A stretch of DNA of 64,000 nt from an uncultured Alistipes sp. (lineage in GTDB: Bacteria; Bacteroidota; Bacteroidia; Bacteroidales; Rikenellaceae): contig NZ_OZ007039.1 in assembly GCF_963931675.1 (NCBI RefSeq), positions 715,657-779,656 of the forward strand, read 5' to 3'. Every line of letters starts with the position of its first letter. Positions within the stretch are counted from its first letter, which is position 1. The notes under the pieces were generated by a model. The model saw only the letters and a list, made by a program, of their open reading frames with translations, ran no database searches and was not told the DNA's origin. A program made the position numbers and the translations under genes. Below are positions 8,142 to 15,896 of this stretch, one piece after another.

Positions 8142-9218
8142 ATGGCCAAACAGATTATAATTCTCATTTTATTGACATTATACGGACTCCAGTCCCCGGC
8201 TCAGGGCTCGCTGACCTTCGATACGCCCCGCTGGGACTTCGGGACCATCCAGGAACTCGACGGCCCCGTGAGCCACACCTTCACGGGCGAAAACCGCGGC
8301 GACAAGCCCCTGGTGATCCTCGACGTGGTGACCTCCTGCGGCTGTACGGTTCCCCGCTTCTCGAAACGCCCGATCCTCCCCGGCGAAAAGACCGAAATCA
8401 CCGTCACCTACGACCCCGCAAACCGCCCGGGAGTCTTCTCCAAAGAGCTGACGGTCTACTCCAGCGAGCGGAAAAAGATCGCCGCTCTCACCGTACAAGG
8501 CAACGTCGCACCGCGCCCGAAAAGCATCGAGGAGCTCTATCCGGTCGATGCCGGAGGCGGACTGCGGCTGGCCTCGACACTCAACGCCTTCGCCTATATC
8601 CATGTCGGGGAGCCGGTACAGGGGGCCATCGGCTACGTCAACGACTCCGACCGTCCGATCCGCCTCACCCTGCGGCCGCTGACCGTCAGCGGGCTGCTCC
8701 GCACGGAGGCCCCGGCCACAATCGCCCCCCGCGAACGGGGTTCGATCAACTTCTCGTACCTCATCCCCGCGGACCGGCCCCGTTACGGGACCCTGCGTGA
8801 CGCCCTGGAGGTCGCGGTTGACGGCCGCAGCAACGGCACAACCCTCGTCACCCACGGAATCGGGGTGGACCCGCGGCCCGAAAACGAGGGAAAAGCGGGC
8901 CCCCGGAGCGAATATTCGGGAAATATCCTTAAATTCGGCCCTGTAAAACAGCGCGAAAGCGTCCGAAAACTCGGATTCACGCTCTCGAATACCGGCACGG
9001 CCGAGCTGATCGTCCGCGCCGTCGAGGGTGAGGGGCACGTGGCCACGACACTCGCTCCCGGCACCCGGATCGCTCCCGGCGATTCGCTGCGGGCCGAGGT
9101 CCTGCTCAACCCCAAGGACCAGGAGTTCGGCGTGCTGAGCGAACACCTCGTCGTGGTGACCAACGACCCGATCCGCCCCATGCGGCGGATCCGTGTCACG
9201 GCAATCATCGAAGAGTAA
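8142..9218 (+). CDS. DUF1573 domain exported protein
   Basis: A 358-residue protein with an N-terminal signal peptide (hydrophobic core IIILILLTLYGL) and a DUF1573 domain at about residues 25-115, shown by HTFTGENRGDKPLVI and the near-invariant SCGCTVP motif followed by a PGEKTEITVTYD strand. The second half (about 245-358) has another similar beta-sandwich, with FTLSNTGTAELIV. These Ig-like (ASPM/SPD-2-Hydin-like) domains are common in exported Bacteroidetes proteins; the function is unknown. The ATG at 8142 is preferred over the TTG at 8112, which overlaps the -7 box. It is followed 18 nt later by nfnA but a functional link is not obvious. Confidence 0.85.
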   Translation: MAKQIIILILLTLYGLQSPAQGSLTFDTPRWDFGTIQELDGPVSHTFTGENRGDKPLVILDVVTSCGCTVPRFSKRPILPGEKTEITVTYDPANRPGVFSKELTVYSSERKKIAALTVQGNVAPRPKSIEELYPVDAGGGLRLASTLNAFAYIHVGEPVQGAIGYVNDSDRPIRLTLRPLTVSGLLRTEAPATIAPRERGSINFSYLIPADRPRYGTLRDALEVAVDGRSNGTTLVTHGIGVDPRPENEGKAGPRSEYSGNILKFGPVKQRESVRKLGFTLSNTGTAELIVRAVEGEGHVATTLAPGTRIAPGDSLRAEVLLNPKDQEFGVLSEHLVVVTNDPIRPMRRIRVTAIIEE

Positions 9219-9236
9219 CACACTAATTCATATATA

Positions 9237-10121
9237 ATGTATCCCATTCTCGAAAAAAGACTCCTCGCAGAAGGCATCTGGCTGATGAAGATCCATGCCC
9301 CGCGCGTCGCCCGTTCGGCACATCCCGGACAGTTCGTCATCGTGCGGGCCGACGCTCACGGTGAGCGCATTCCGCTCACGATCTCCGATTTCAACGCCAC
9401 GGAAGGCAGCGTCACCATCGTTACGCAGGCCATCGGGGCCTCGACGCGCAAGATCTGCGCCCTGGAGCAGGGTGAAGCCCTGGCCGACTTTGCCGGGCCG
9501 CTGGGCCGTCCGTCGGAGTTCGTGCACCTGCCCCTCGAAGAGTTGCGCCGACGCCGTTACCTCTTCGTGGCCGGAGGCGTGGGAACCGCCCCGATCTACC
9601 CGCAGGTCAAGTGGCTCCACGAACACGGTGTGCGCGCCGACGTCATCATCGGCGCCAAGAACAGCCGGATGCTCATCTACACCGACGCCATGCGCGCCGT
9701 GGCCGAAAACCTCTACATCGCCACCGACGACGGTTCGGAGGGGTTCAAGGGGATGGTCACGGGGATGATCGAGGAGCTCGTCGAACAGCGCGGCGAGCGT
9801 TACGACGAGTGCGTGGCCATCGGCCCGATGATCATGATGAAGTTCGTGGCCCTGACGACCCGCAAGTACAACCTGAAGACCACCGTCTCGCTCAACGCCC
9901 TGATGGTCGACGGTACGGGCATGTGCGGCGCCTGCCGCGTGACGGTCGGCGGGAAGACGCGCTTCACGTGCGTCGACGGTCCGGAGTTCGACGGCCACGA
10001 GGTCGATTTCGACGAAGCGATGCGCCGTCAGGGGATGTACCGCACCCAGGAGCAGCGCGCCGCAGCCATCGAGGCCGAACGCGAAGCGGGACACGTATGC
10101 AGAATCGGTTTGGACAAATAA
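9237..10121 (+). CDS. nfnA: NfnA/SudB-type ferredoxin-NADP reductase subunit alpha
   Basis: Small FAD and [2Fe-2S] subunit of the NADH-dependent reduced ferredoxin:NADP oxidoreductase (electron-bifurcating transhydrogenase), also annotated as sulfide dehydrogenase subunit beta. The 294 residues show the flavin-binding RIPLTISDF motif (about 42-50), the pyridine-nucleotide site FVAGGVGTAPIYP (about 107-119) and the C-terminal iron-sulfur motif GTGMCGACRVTVGG with a further cysteine (FTCVDG). It is 11 nt upstream of nfnB, forming a two-subunit operon. NfnA and the dihydroorotate dehydrogenase PyrK are similar, but the partner gene decides for NfnA. Confidence 0.9.
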   Translation: MYPILEKRLLAEGIWLMKIHAPRVARSAHPGQFVIVRADAHGERIPLTISDFNATEGSVTIVTQAIGASTRKICALEQGEALADFAGPLGRPSEFVHLPLEELRRRRYLFVAGGVGTAPIYPQVKWLHEHGVRADVIIGAKNSRMLIYTDAMRAVAENLYIATDDGSEGFKGMVTGMIEELVEQRGERYDECVAIGPMIMMKFVALTTRKYNLKTTVSLNALMVDGTGMCGACRVTVGGKTRFTCVDGPEFDGHEVDFDEAMRRQGMYRTQEQRAAAIEAEREAGHVCRIGLDK

Positions 10122-10132
10122 CAGCGTAAAAC

Positions 10133-11518
10133 ATGGCGAACAAGATACCGCGCGTGCCGGTGCGCGAACAGGATCCGGCAATCCGGGCAACCAACTTCGA
10201 GGAGGTCTGCTACGGCTACAACCAGGAGGAGGCTCTCCTCGAAGCCTCGCGCTGCCTGCGCTGCAAGAAACCCCGCTGCGTGGAGGCCTGCCCCGTGGGG
10301 ATCAACATCCCCGAGTTCATCGCGGCGCTGCACGAGGGCAAACTGCAGGAGGCAGCCGACATCATCTCCGAGGACAGTTCGCTGCCCTCGATCTGCGGGC
10401 GCGTCTGCCCGCAGGAGACGCAGTGCGAGGGTTCGTGCATCCTCGGCATCAAGGGCGAACCGGTGGCCATCGGCAAGCTGGAACGCTTCGTCGGCGACTG
10501 GAAACTCGAACACGGCACCGCGGCGAAAGCAACAGCCGCCCGCAACGGCCGCAAGGTGGCCGTTATCGGCAGCGGCCCCGCCGGACTGGCCTGCGCCAGC
10601 GACCTGGCCCGCATGGGCTACGGCGTGAAGATCTTCGAGGCGCTTCACGAGGCGGGCGGCGTGCTGGTCTACGGCATCCCGGAATTCCGGCTTCCGAAGC
10701 AGCGGGTCGTGGCCCGCGAAATCGAGGAGGTGAAGGCGCTGGGCGTGGAGATCGAGACCGACGTCATCGTGGGCCGCACCGTGACGATCGACTCGCTGCT
10801 GGACGAGGAGGGTTACGATGCCGTCTTCATCGGCTCGGGGGCCGGGCTGCCGCGCTTCATGGGCATCCCGGGCGAGAACCTCAACGGCGTGGTCTCGGCC
10901 AACGAGTTTCTCACGCGCGCCAACCTCATGCACGCCTACGACGCCGAGTACGACACGCCGATCTATGTCGGGCAGCGCGTGGTCGTCGTGGGCGGCGGCA
11001 ACGTGGCCATGGACGCCGTGCGCACGGCCAAGCGGCTGGGTGCCGACGCAACGATCGTCTACCGCCGTTCGGAGAAGGAGCTCCCGGCCCGCGTCGAGGA
11101 GGTCCACCACGCCCGGGAGGAGGGCATCTGCTTCCGGATGCTGACCAACCCCACCGAGGTGTTGGGCGACGAGCGCGGCTGGGTTCGGGGCGTGCGCTGC
11201 GTGGAGATGGAATTGGGCGAACCCGACGAGAGCGGACGCCGCTCGCCGGTCGTAAAACCCGGCTCGGAGTTCGAGATTCCCTGCGACGTGGTGATCATGG
11301 CGCTGGGCACCTCGCCCAACCCGCTGCTGGCCGCCACGACCAAAGGGCTCGAAACCTCGCGCCGCGGCTGCATCACGGCCGACGAGCACGGTGCCACGAC
11401 CCGCAAAGGGGTCTTTGCCGGAGGCGATGCCGTGACGGGTGCCGCCACGGTGATCCTCGCCATGGGGGCCGGACGCACCGCCGCAAAGGCCATCGACGAA
11501 TATATCCGGTCGCTGTGA
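10133..11518 (+). CDS. nfnB: NfnB/GltD-type NADPH-dependent oxidoreductase subunit
   Basis: Large subunit of the Nfn complex, homologous to the glutamate synthase small chain (461 residues). The N-terminal part binds two [4Fe-4S] clusters: CLRCKKPRCVEACPVG (about 42-57) and CGRVCPQETQCEGSCILG (about 88-105). It then has the FAD dinucleotide-binding motif IGSGPAGLACA (about 144) and a second Rossmann motif VVGGGNVAMDA (about 284). No glutamate synthase large subunit lies beside it; with nfnA immediately upstream, an Nfn transhydrogenase role (ferredoxin, NADH and NADPH balance) is far more likely than glutamate synthesis. Confidence 0.92.
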   Translation: MANKIPRVPVREQDPAIRATNFEEVCYGYNQEEALLEASRCLRCKKPRCVEACPVGINIPEFIAALHEGKLQEAADIISEDSSLPSICGRVCPQETQCEGSCILGIKGEPVAIGKLERFVGDWKLEHGTAAKATAARNGRKVAVIGSGPAGLACASDLARMGYGVKIFEALHEAGGVLVYGIPEFRLPKQRVVAREIEEVKALGVEIETDVIVGRTVTIDSLLDEEGYDAVFIGSGAGLPRFMGIPGENLNGVVSANEFLTRANLMHAYDAEYDTPIYVGQRVVVVGGGNVAMDAVRTAKRLGADATIVYRRSEKELPARVEEVHHAREEGICFRMLTNPTEVLGDERGWVRGVRCVEMELGEPDESGRRSPVVKPGSEFEIPCDVVIMALGTSPNPLLAATTKGLETSRRGCITADEHGATTRKGVFAGGDAVTGAATVILAMGAGRTAAKAIDEYIRSL

Positions 11519-11582
11519 TACCGGGAGAGGGAAAAACCGTTATTTTTGCCGCGAAAAAACGACAATCAAAAAAGTCAGAACC

Positions 11583-12272
11583 ATGAAAAACAGAAAACTG
11601 TGGCTGGCCGCCCTGGCTGCACTCGGGCTGGCGGCCTGCGGGGAACGGGAGCCCAAGACGTTCACGGGCTTCATCACCGACGCCACGATGAACACCGTCA
11701 CGGTGCAGGATCAGTCGGCCGAATCGACCTACACGTTCTCGACCGAAGGGGCCGACCGGAGCGAAGCCCACGGGCTGCTCGTGGGGGCGCCGGTGGTCGT
11801 GGACTACAAGGGCCGTCTGGAGGAGGGTGCCCAGGCCCTGAAGGTGGCCACGAACCCCACCTATGCGGAGGCTGTCGGACGCTGGATGCTCTACGACACG
11901 GAGAATCCGGAGTTCACGATGGGAATCGACATCCGCGTCGAGGGCGAAGCCGCCTCGATCAACTCGGCGACGCTGGTCTACACGGGCTGGGAGCTGCTCG
12001 ACGAGGCCGGGAAGATTCTGCTCAAGGGGCAGAGCATCGGCAACGGCGGAAGCTTCGACTTCTCCCAGACGGGCATCATCTCGAAGGATGCCGCCGGGAA
12101 CTACACGCTGACGATCGAGGGGACGGAGATCGTCTACACCAAAGTATCCGAGGAGGCGGAGACTGCCGCTACGGAAGACGCGGAGGCGGCCGCAACGAAA
12201 CCGGGCGCAGACGCGGAAGACGCTGATGCCGCTGCAACCCCGGAAGAGGAGACTACTCCTGCGCAGGAGTAG
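11583..12272 (+). CDS. Lipoprotein with lipocalin-like fold region and acidic tail
   Basis: A 229-residue predicted lipoprotein: signal peptide MKNRKLWLAALAALGLAAC with the lipobox LAAC, so Cys19 is the lipidated residue. Residues 25-190 are rich in alternating hydrophobic strands (NSATLVYTGWELL, NYTLTIEGTEIVYTKV) suggestive of a small beta-barrel. The last 40 residues are an Ala/Glu/Asp-rich low-complexity tail (EEAETAATEDAEAAATKPG and similar). A TATTTTTG box lies about 35 nt upstream. Function is unknown; a strong terminator follows (12299-12338). Confidence 0.8.
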   Translation: MKNRKLWLAALAALGLAACGEREPKTFTGFITDATMNTVTVQDQSAESTYTFSTEGADRSEAHGLLVGAPVVVDYKGRLEEGAQALKVATNPTYAEAVGRWMLYDTENPEFTMGIDIRVEGEAASINSATLVYTGWELLDEAGKILLKGQSIGNGGSFDFSQTGIISKDAAGNYTLTIEGTEIVYTKVSEEAETAATEDAEAAATKPGADAEDADAAATPEEETTPAQE

Positions 12273-12298
12273 TTCGAGGATCGGCACGAAAGCAAAAC

Positions 12299-12338
12299 AG
12301 CCCGCAGACTGATGCTGCGGGCTGCTTTATTGTTTTTT
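12299..12338. terminator. Bidirectional terminator between convergent genes
   Basis: The 9-bp stem AGCCCGCAG (12299-12307)/CTGCGGGCT (12315-12323) is followed by a T-rich tract on the plus strand and preceded by an A-rich tract that would serve the minus strand. It ends both the lipoprotein gene and the GT9 gene. Confidence 0.8.
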
Positions 12339-12373
12339 AGAGGGAGGGGGGGGTCACGGCCTCTTACAGCCCC

Positions 12374-13408
12374 TCAGGATCGCCGGGCGACCAGCCGTTC
12401 GACCCGTTCGACAACGGATTCGGGCGTGATGGCCGTCAGGCAGTGCCAGTCGCCGTAGCGGCAGGGCTTGCTGCCGAAGACCGAGCAGGGGCGGCAGTCG
12501 AAATCGGCCTGCACGATCCCCTCCTCCGGGACGCCGTAGCCGAGGAAACCCAACCCGGGATGGGTGGCGCCCCAGACCGAGACCACGGGAGTACCGACCA
12601 GCGCCGCAAGGTGCATGACCAGCGAATCCATCGCCACCACGCAGTCGAGGTTCGACACGAGTGCCATCTCCCCCGCCAGCCGGACCTTTCCGGCAAGGGC
12701 CGTCACATTGGGATACGTCCGTTCCATCTCCTCGGCAAAGGCCCGCTCGGCCCCGCCGCCGCTGTGGATGAAGACCCGGTCGAAACGTGCCGCAAGCAGC
12801 CCGACCAGTTCACGGCTCTGCGCTTCGGGGTAGGTCTTGCCCCGGTGGGCGGAGAAGGGGGCGAAGCCCACCCAGCGGCCCTGCTTCTCGCCGAAGGGAT
12901 TTTCGAGCGTGCGGGGCTCGGCAGGCGCCGGGTCATCGAACACAAAGCCCAGCCGCCGGAAAACATCGCAATAGCGCAGCACGGTATGCCGCAGCGGCTC
13001 CATGCCGCGGCCGCCGCAGCGGATGAAGCGGCGTTTCTCGGCGCGTCCCTTGTCGATATGGGCCGTGGGGATGCCGTGCAGCCGCATCGAAAAGCGGAAG
13101 GCCTGCGAGCGCAGCACGTCGTGGACATCGGCCACGGCATCCACGCCGAGCCGTCGCGCCTCGGCGGCCAGGCACCACATTCCCCGCAGGGAGTGGTGCA
13201 CACCCTTCGTATCGACCTCCAGGATCTCGACCCGGAGCCCCTCGAAGAAGGGACGGAAGAGTTTCTGCGTCGCCACGGTGACCTTCAGGTCGGGGTAGGC
13301 CGCGAGCAGCGCCCGCAGGGCGTGGGGCAGCATCGCCACGTCGCCCATGGCCGAAGTCCGCAGGACCAGCAGGTGACGGGGCAGACCGCCGTTATTTTTT
13401 CTGCCCAT
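12374..13408 (-). CDS. Glycosyltransferase family 9 (heptosyltransferase-type)
   Basis: A 344-residue GT9 (GT-B fold) enzyme of the ADP-heptose:LPS heptosyltransferase superfamily, likely working on lipopolysaccharide or a cell-surface glycan at the cytosolic face of the inner membrane. Supporting motifs are the N-terminal HLLVLRTSAMGDVAM and the C-terminal donor-site region with DSLVMHLAALVGTPVVSVWGATHP. A cysteine cluster (DCRPCSVFGSKPC) near the end is shared with heptosyltransferase-like GT9 proteins of Bacteroidetes. Its start overlaps the DUF4254 gene by 17 nt, so the two are coupled. Confidence 0.9.
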   Translation of the reverse strand: MGRKNNGGLPRHLLVLRTSAMGDVAMLPHALRALLAAYPDLKVTVATQKLFRPFFEGLRVEILEVDTKGVHHSLRGMWCLAAEARRLGVDAVADVHDVLRSQAFRFSMRLHGIPTAHIDKGRAEKRRFIRCGGRGMEPLRHTVLRYCDVFRRLGFVFDDPAPAEPRTLENPFGEKQGRWVGFAPFSAHRGKTYPEAQSRELVGLLAARFDRVFIHSGGGAERAFAEEMERTYPNVTALAGKVRLAGEMALVSNLDCVVAMDSLVMHLAALVGTPVVSVWGATHPGLGFLGYGVPEEGIVQADFDCRPCSVFGSKPCRYGDWHCLTAITPESVVERVERLVARRS

Positions 13409-13997
13409 AGAGCACGGGGTTCAACGACGGGTCGTTGTACATCTTCATCTGCTTGTAGGTCTTCATGTATTTGCGCCCCGCCTCAATATCCTCGATCAGC
13501 TCCTCGATGGCCCGCGAAAGGTCCGTCTGCTGCGTGAGCAGTACCTCCAGCTTGCGGCGGCACGCCTCGCGGTGCGCCTCGTCGACATCCGTACGTTCGG
13601 TCTCCCGCGCCATGTGGTAGATCTTCAGCGCCAGGATCGACAGCCGGTCGATGGCCCACGCCGGGGTCTCCGTATTGAGCCGCGCATCGGCCGCCGGACG
13701 GATCTCCTTATATTTGTCCAGCAGGTAGGAGTCCACATACTCCACCATGTCCGTGCGGTCCTGGTTCGACTTGTCGATCCGCCGCTTGATCCGGAGCGCC
13801 TCCACCGGGTCGATCGCCGGGTCGCGGATGATGTCCTCCAGATGCCACTGCACGGTGTCGATCCAGTTCTTGTGGTAGAGCAGGTGGTCGAGCGTACCGG
13901 GTTCGTAAGGGTTCTCGATCGGGTGGTCCACATCGTCCCAACGGTGGTAGTCCTCGATGGAACGGTTGAAAATGCGGTTCGCGTTTTCGGTAAACAT
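13392..13997 (-). CDS. DUF4254 protein
   Basis: A 201-residue soluble, largely helical and charged protein that matches the DUF4254 family of Bacteroidetes (N-terminal region with YHRWDDVDHPIENPY, many Asp/Glu/Arg residues, no signal peptide or membrane segment). Function is unknown. It overlaps the GT9 gene by 17 nt, an arrangement that suggests it assists or regulates the glycosyltransferase; that link is inference from context. Confidence 0.82.
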   Translation of the reverse strand: MFTENANRIFNRSIEDYHRWDDVDHPIENPYEPGTLDHLLYHKNWIDTVQWHLEDIIRDPAIDPVEALRIKRRIDKSNQDRTDMVEYVDSYLLDKYKEIRPAADARLNTETPAWAIDRLSILALKIYHMARETERTDVDEAHREACRRKLEVLLTQQTDLSRAIEELIEDIEAGRKYMKTYKQMKMYNDPSLNPVLYGQKK

Positions 13998-14018
13998 AGC
14001 TTCGGTTTTAGGGGAATA

Positions 14019-14049
14019 TTGTTATTTTCAACGGAAAATTATACCTTTG
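14019..14049 (+). promoter_or_regulatory. Promoter of the glucosaminidase gene
   Basis: TTG (14019-14021), 20 nt, TACCTTTG (14042-14049), ending 23 nt before the ATG at 14073. Confidence 0.78.
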
Positions 14050-14072
14050 TCGGTAATCATCAAACAAAGATA

Positions 14073-15077
14073 ATGAATATTTCCAGAAAAGCAATACTCC
14101 TCGCCGGGATCCTCCTCGCCTGCACGGCCCAGCTCCCGGGCCAGGTGCGCCAGACCCGCGAAGAGTACATCGACCGATACATGCACATCGCCGTGGCACA
14201 CATGGAGCGCTACGGAATCCCCGCCAGCATCACCATGGCTCAGGGAATCCTCGAATCCGACTGCGGAAACAGCCTCCTGTCGATGAAGTCCAACAACCAC
14301 TTCGGCATCAAGTGCAAGACCAACTGGAAGGGCGAACGGGTCTATCACGACGACGACGCCAAGGGCGAATGCTTCCGCGCCTACCCCACCGTCGAAGCCT
14401 CCTACGAGGACCATGCCGAATTCCTCGACTCGCAGCCCCGTTACGATTCGCTCTTCGCCTACGCCTCCGACGACTACAAGAGCTGGGCCCGTGGCCTGAA
14501 GGCGGCCGGTTACGCCACGGCCTCCGACTACGCCCAGCGGCTGATCCGCATCATCGAGGAGAGCCAGCTCTACCTGCTCGACCGACCCAACGGCCAACAA
14601 CTCTACGCCAAACGGTTCGGCCTGGAGCGCAATCCCGAAGAGTGGTTCTCGTCGCAGTCGAGCGTCGAGGAGGTCGCCCGCACCGAAACGGCCGTCGACC
14701 CGGACAACTACCGCGTGACGATCAACGCCCACGAGGGCTACAACGTCTACATGACCAACGGCGTGCACTACGTCACGGCCAAGGAGAACGACACCTATGA
14801 GAATATCGGCCGCAAGTTCCGCATCTCGGCCCGGAACCTGCGGAAGTTCAACGACCTGAAGGACAAGCAGGCCCAGCCGATGACCGGCGAGGTGGTCTAC
14901 ATCGAGCGCAAGAAGAAGCGCTGGGAGGGCAATGCCCGCCACCACATCTGCCGCCAGGGCGAGACGGTCTACGCCGTCGGGCAGTCCTACGCAATCCGGA
15001 GCCGCTCGATCGAACGCCTCAACAAGCTCAAACCCGGCGAACGGCTCGAGGAGGGCCGGCAGCTGCGGATCAAATAA
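14073..15077 (+). CDS. Exported peptidoglycan glucosaminidase with two LysM domains
   Basis: A 334-residue exported murein hydrolase. A signal peptide (ISRKAILLAGILLACTAQL) precedes a glucosaminidase (GH73/FlgJ-like) domain at about residues 28-180, with the catalytic-glutamate region TMAQGILESDCGNS and the family motif NNHFGIKCK. Two LysM repeats follow (about 230-285 and 290-334), which anchor the enzyme to peptidoglycan. The start is placed at the ATG 14073, because the frame upstream runs antisense through the divergent DUF4254 gene and the promoter at 14019-14049 lies in between. It probably cleaves N-acetylglucosaminyl bonds during wall turnover. Confidence 0.92.
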   Translation: MNISRKAILLAGILLACTAQLPGQVRQTREEYIDRYMHIAVAHMERYGIPASITMAQGILESDCGNSLLSMKSNNHFGIKCKTNWKGERVYHDDDAKGECFRAYPTVEASYEDHAEFLDSQPRYDSLFAYASDDYKSWARGLKAAGYATASDYAQRLIRIIEESQLYLLDRPNGQQLYAKRFGLERNPEEWFSSQSSVEEVARTETAVDPDNYRVTINAHEGYNVYMTNGVHYVTAKENDTYENIGRKFRISARNLRKFNDLKDKQAQPMTGEVVYIERKKKRWEGNARHHICRQGETVYAVGQSYAIRSRSIERLNKLKPGERLEEGRQLRIK

Positions 15078-15169
15078 CCTCCGGCCGCAAAACGCATGAG
15101 AGCGCGGCTCCCAGCCCCGGACCGCCGCCCCGGCAAAACAGGAAACAACGACAGACCAGATACCAGACC

Positions 15170-15856
15170 ATGGAAACAACCCCCTTGCGGGCCAGGATCC
15201 TCGATACGATCGTCCGCAAATCAACCCTCAAACAGAAGGTGTTCGACAATACGTTCGCAGCCTTCAACCTCTTGAAAGAGACCCTGCTGGAGATCGCCGC
15301 CGAGATGGACGACGAGCTCGACGGGAAACTCGACCGCCGCGTGCGGCTCGAATACCGAGACCGCGGGAAGTTCGAAGCCCAGCTGCAGGTGGCCAACGAC
15401 CTGCTGATCTTCCAGATGCACACCGACGTCTTCGAATTCGACGCCAACCACCTCATCTGGCAGAACCCCTACGTGCAGGCCGACCAGGAGAACTCCTACT
15501 GCGGACTGATCAACATCTACAACTTCCTCTCCGATTCGTTCAAGTTCAACCGCAACGCCGACGAAGGATACCTCATCGGGCGGATCTTCATCAACCGCGA
15601 ACGCCGCTACTTCGTCGAGGGAAAACAGCAGACCTCGATGCGGGCCATGAGCTTCGGAAAGGCCGAAATCGACCGCGACGCGCTGGTCGACGTACTGGAG
15701 GCCGCCATTGCCTTCTCGCTGAACTTCGACCTGCTGATGCCCCCCTACGAGGAGAACAAACGCGTCACGGTCGACCAGTTCAACACGAAGATGGACAACT
15801 CGAAGTTCGTCACCGGCAAGCGCCTGGGCTACGACTTCGAGGTCGAGGACATTTAA
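15170..15856 (+). CDS. Conserved protein of unknown function
   Basis: A 228-residue soluble protein without signal peptide, membrane segment or recognisable catalytic motif. It starts METTPLRARILDTIVRKS, has an acidic helical segment (EIAAEMDDELDGKLDRRVRLEY), and a well-mixed alpha/beta composition. Codon use matches its neighbours and the sequence reads like a real, conserved gene, but I do not recognise the family. It follows the glucosaminidase gene by 92 nt and precedes the DPP-IV gene by 40 nt, so it may share a transcript with them. Confidence 0.75.
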   Translation: METTPLRARILDTIVRKSTLKQKVFDNTFAAFNLLKETLLEIAAEMDDELDGKLDRRVRLEYRDRGKFEAQLQVANDLLIFQMHTDVFEFDANHLIWQNPYVQADQENSYCGLINIYNFLSDSFKFNRNADEGYLIGRIFINRERRYFVEGKQQTSMRAMSFGKAEIDRDALVDVLEAAIAFSLNFDLLMPPYEENKRVTVDQFNTKMDNSKFVTGKRLGYDFEVEDI

Positions 15857-15896
15857 CCCGACAGCTACAACAGAAACCGAGGAACAGCACTACACG

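Noticed and set aside
10133..11518. Annotation as glutamate synthase small subunit (gltD)
   Set aside because: No large subunit is nearby and the preceding gene is an NfnA/SudB-type flavoprotein, so NfnB is the better call.
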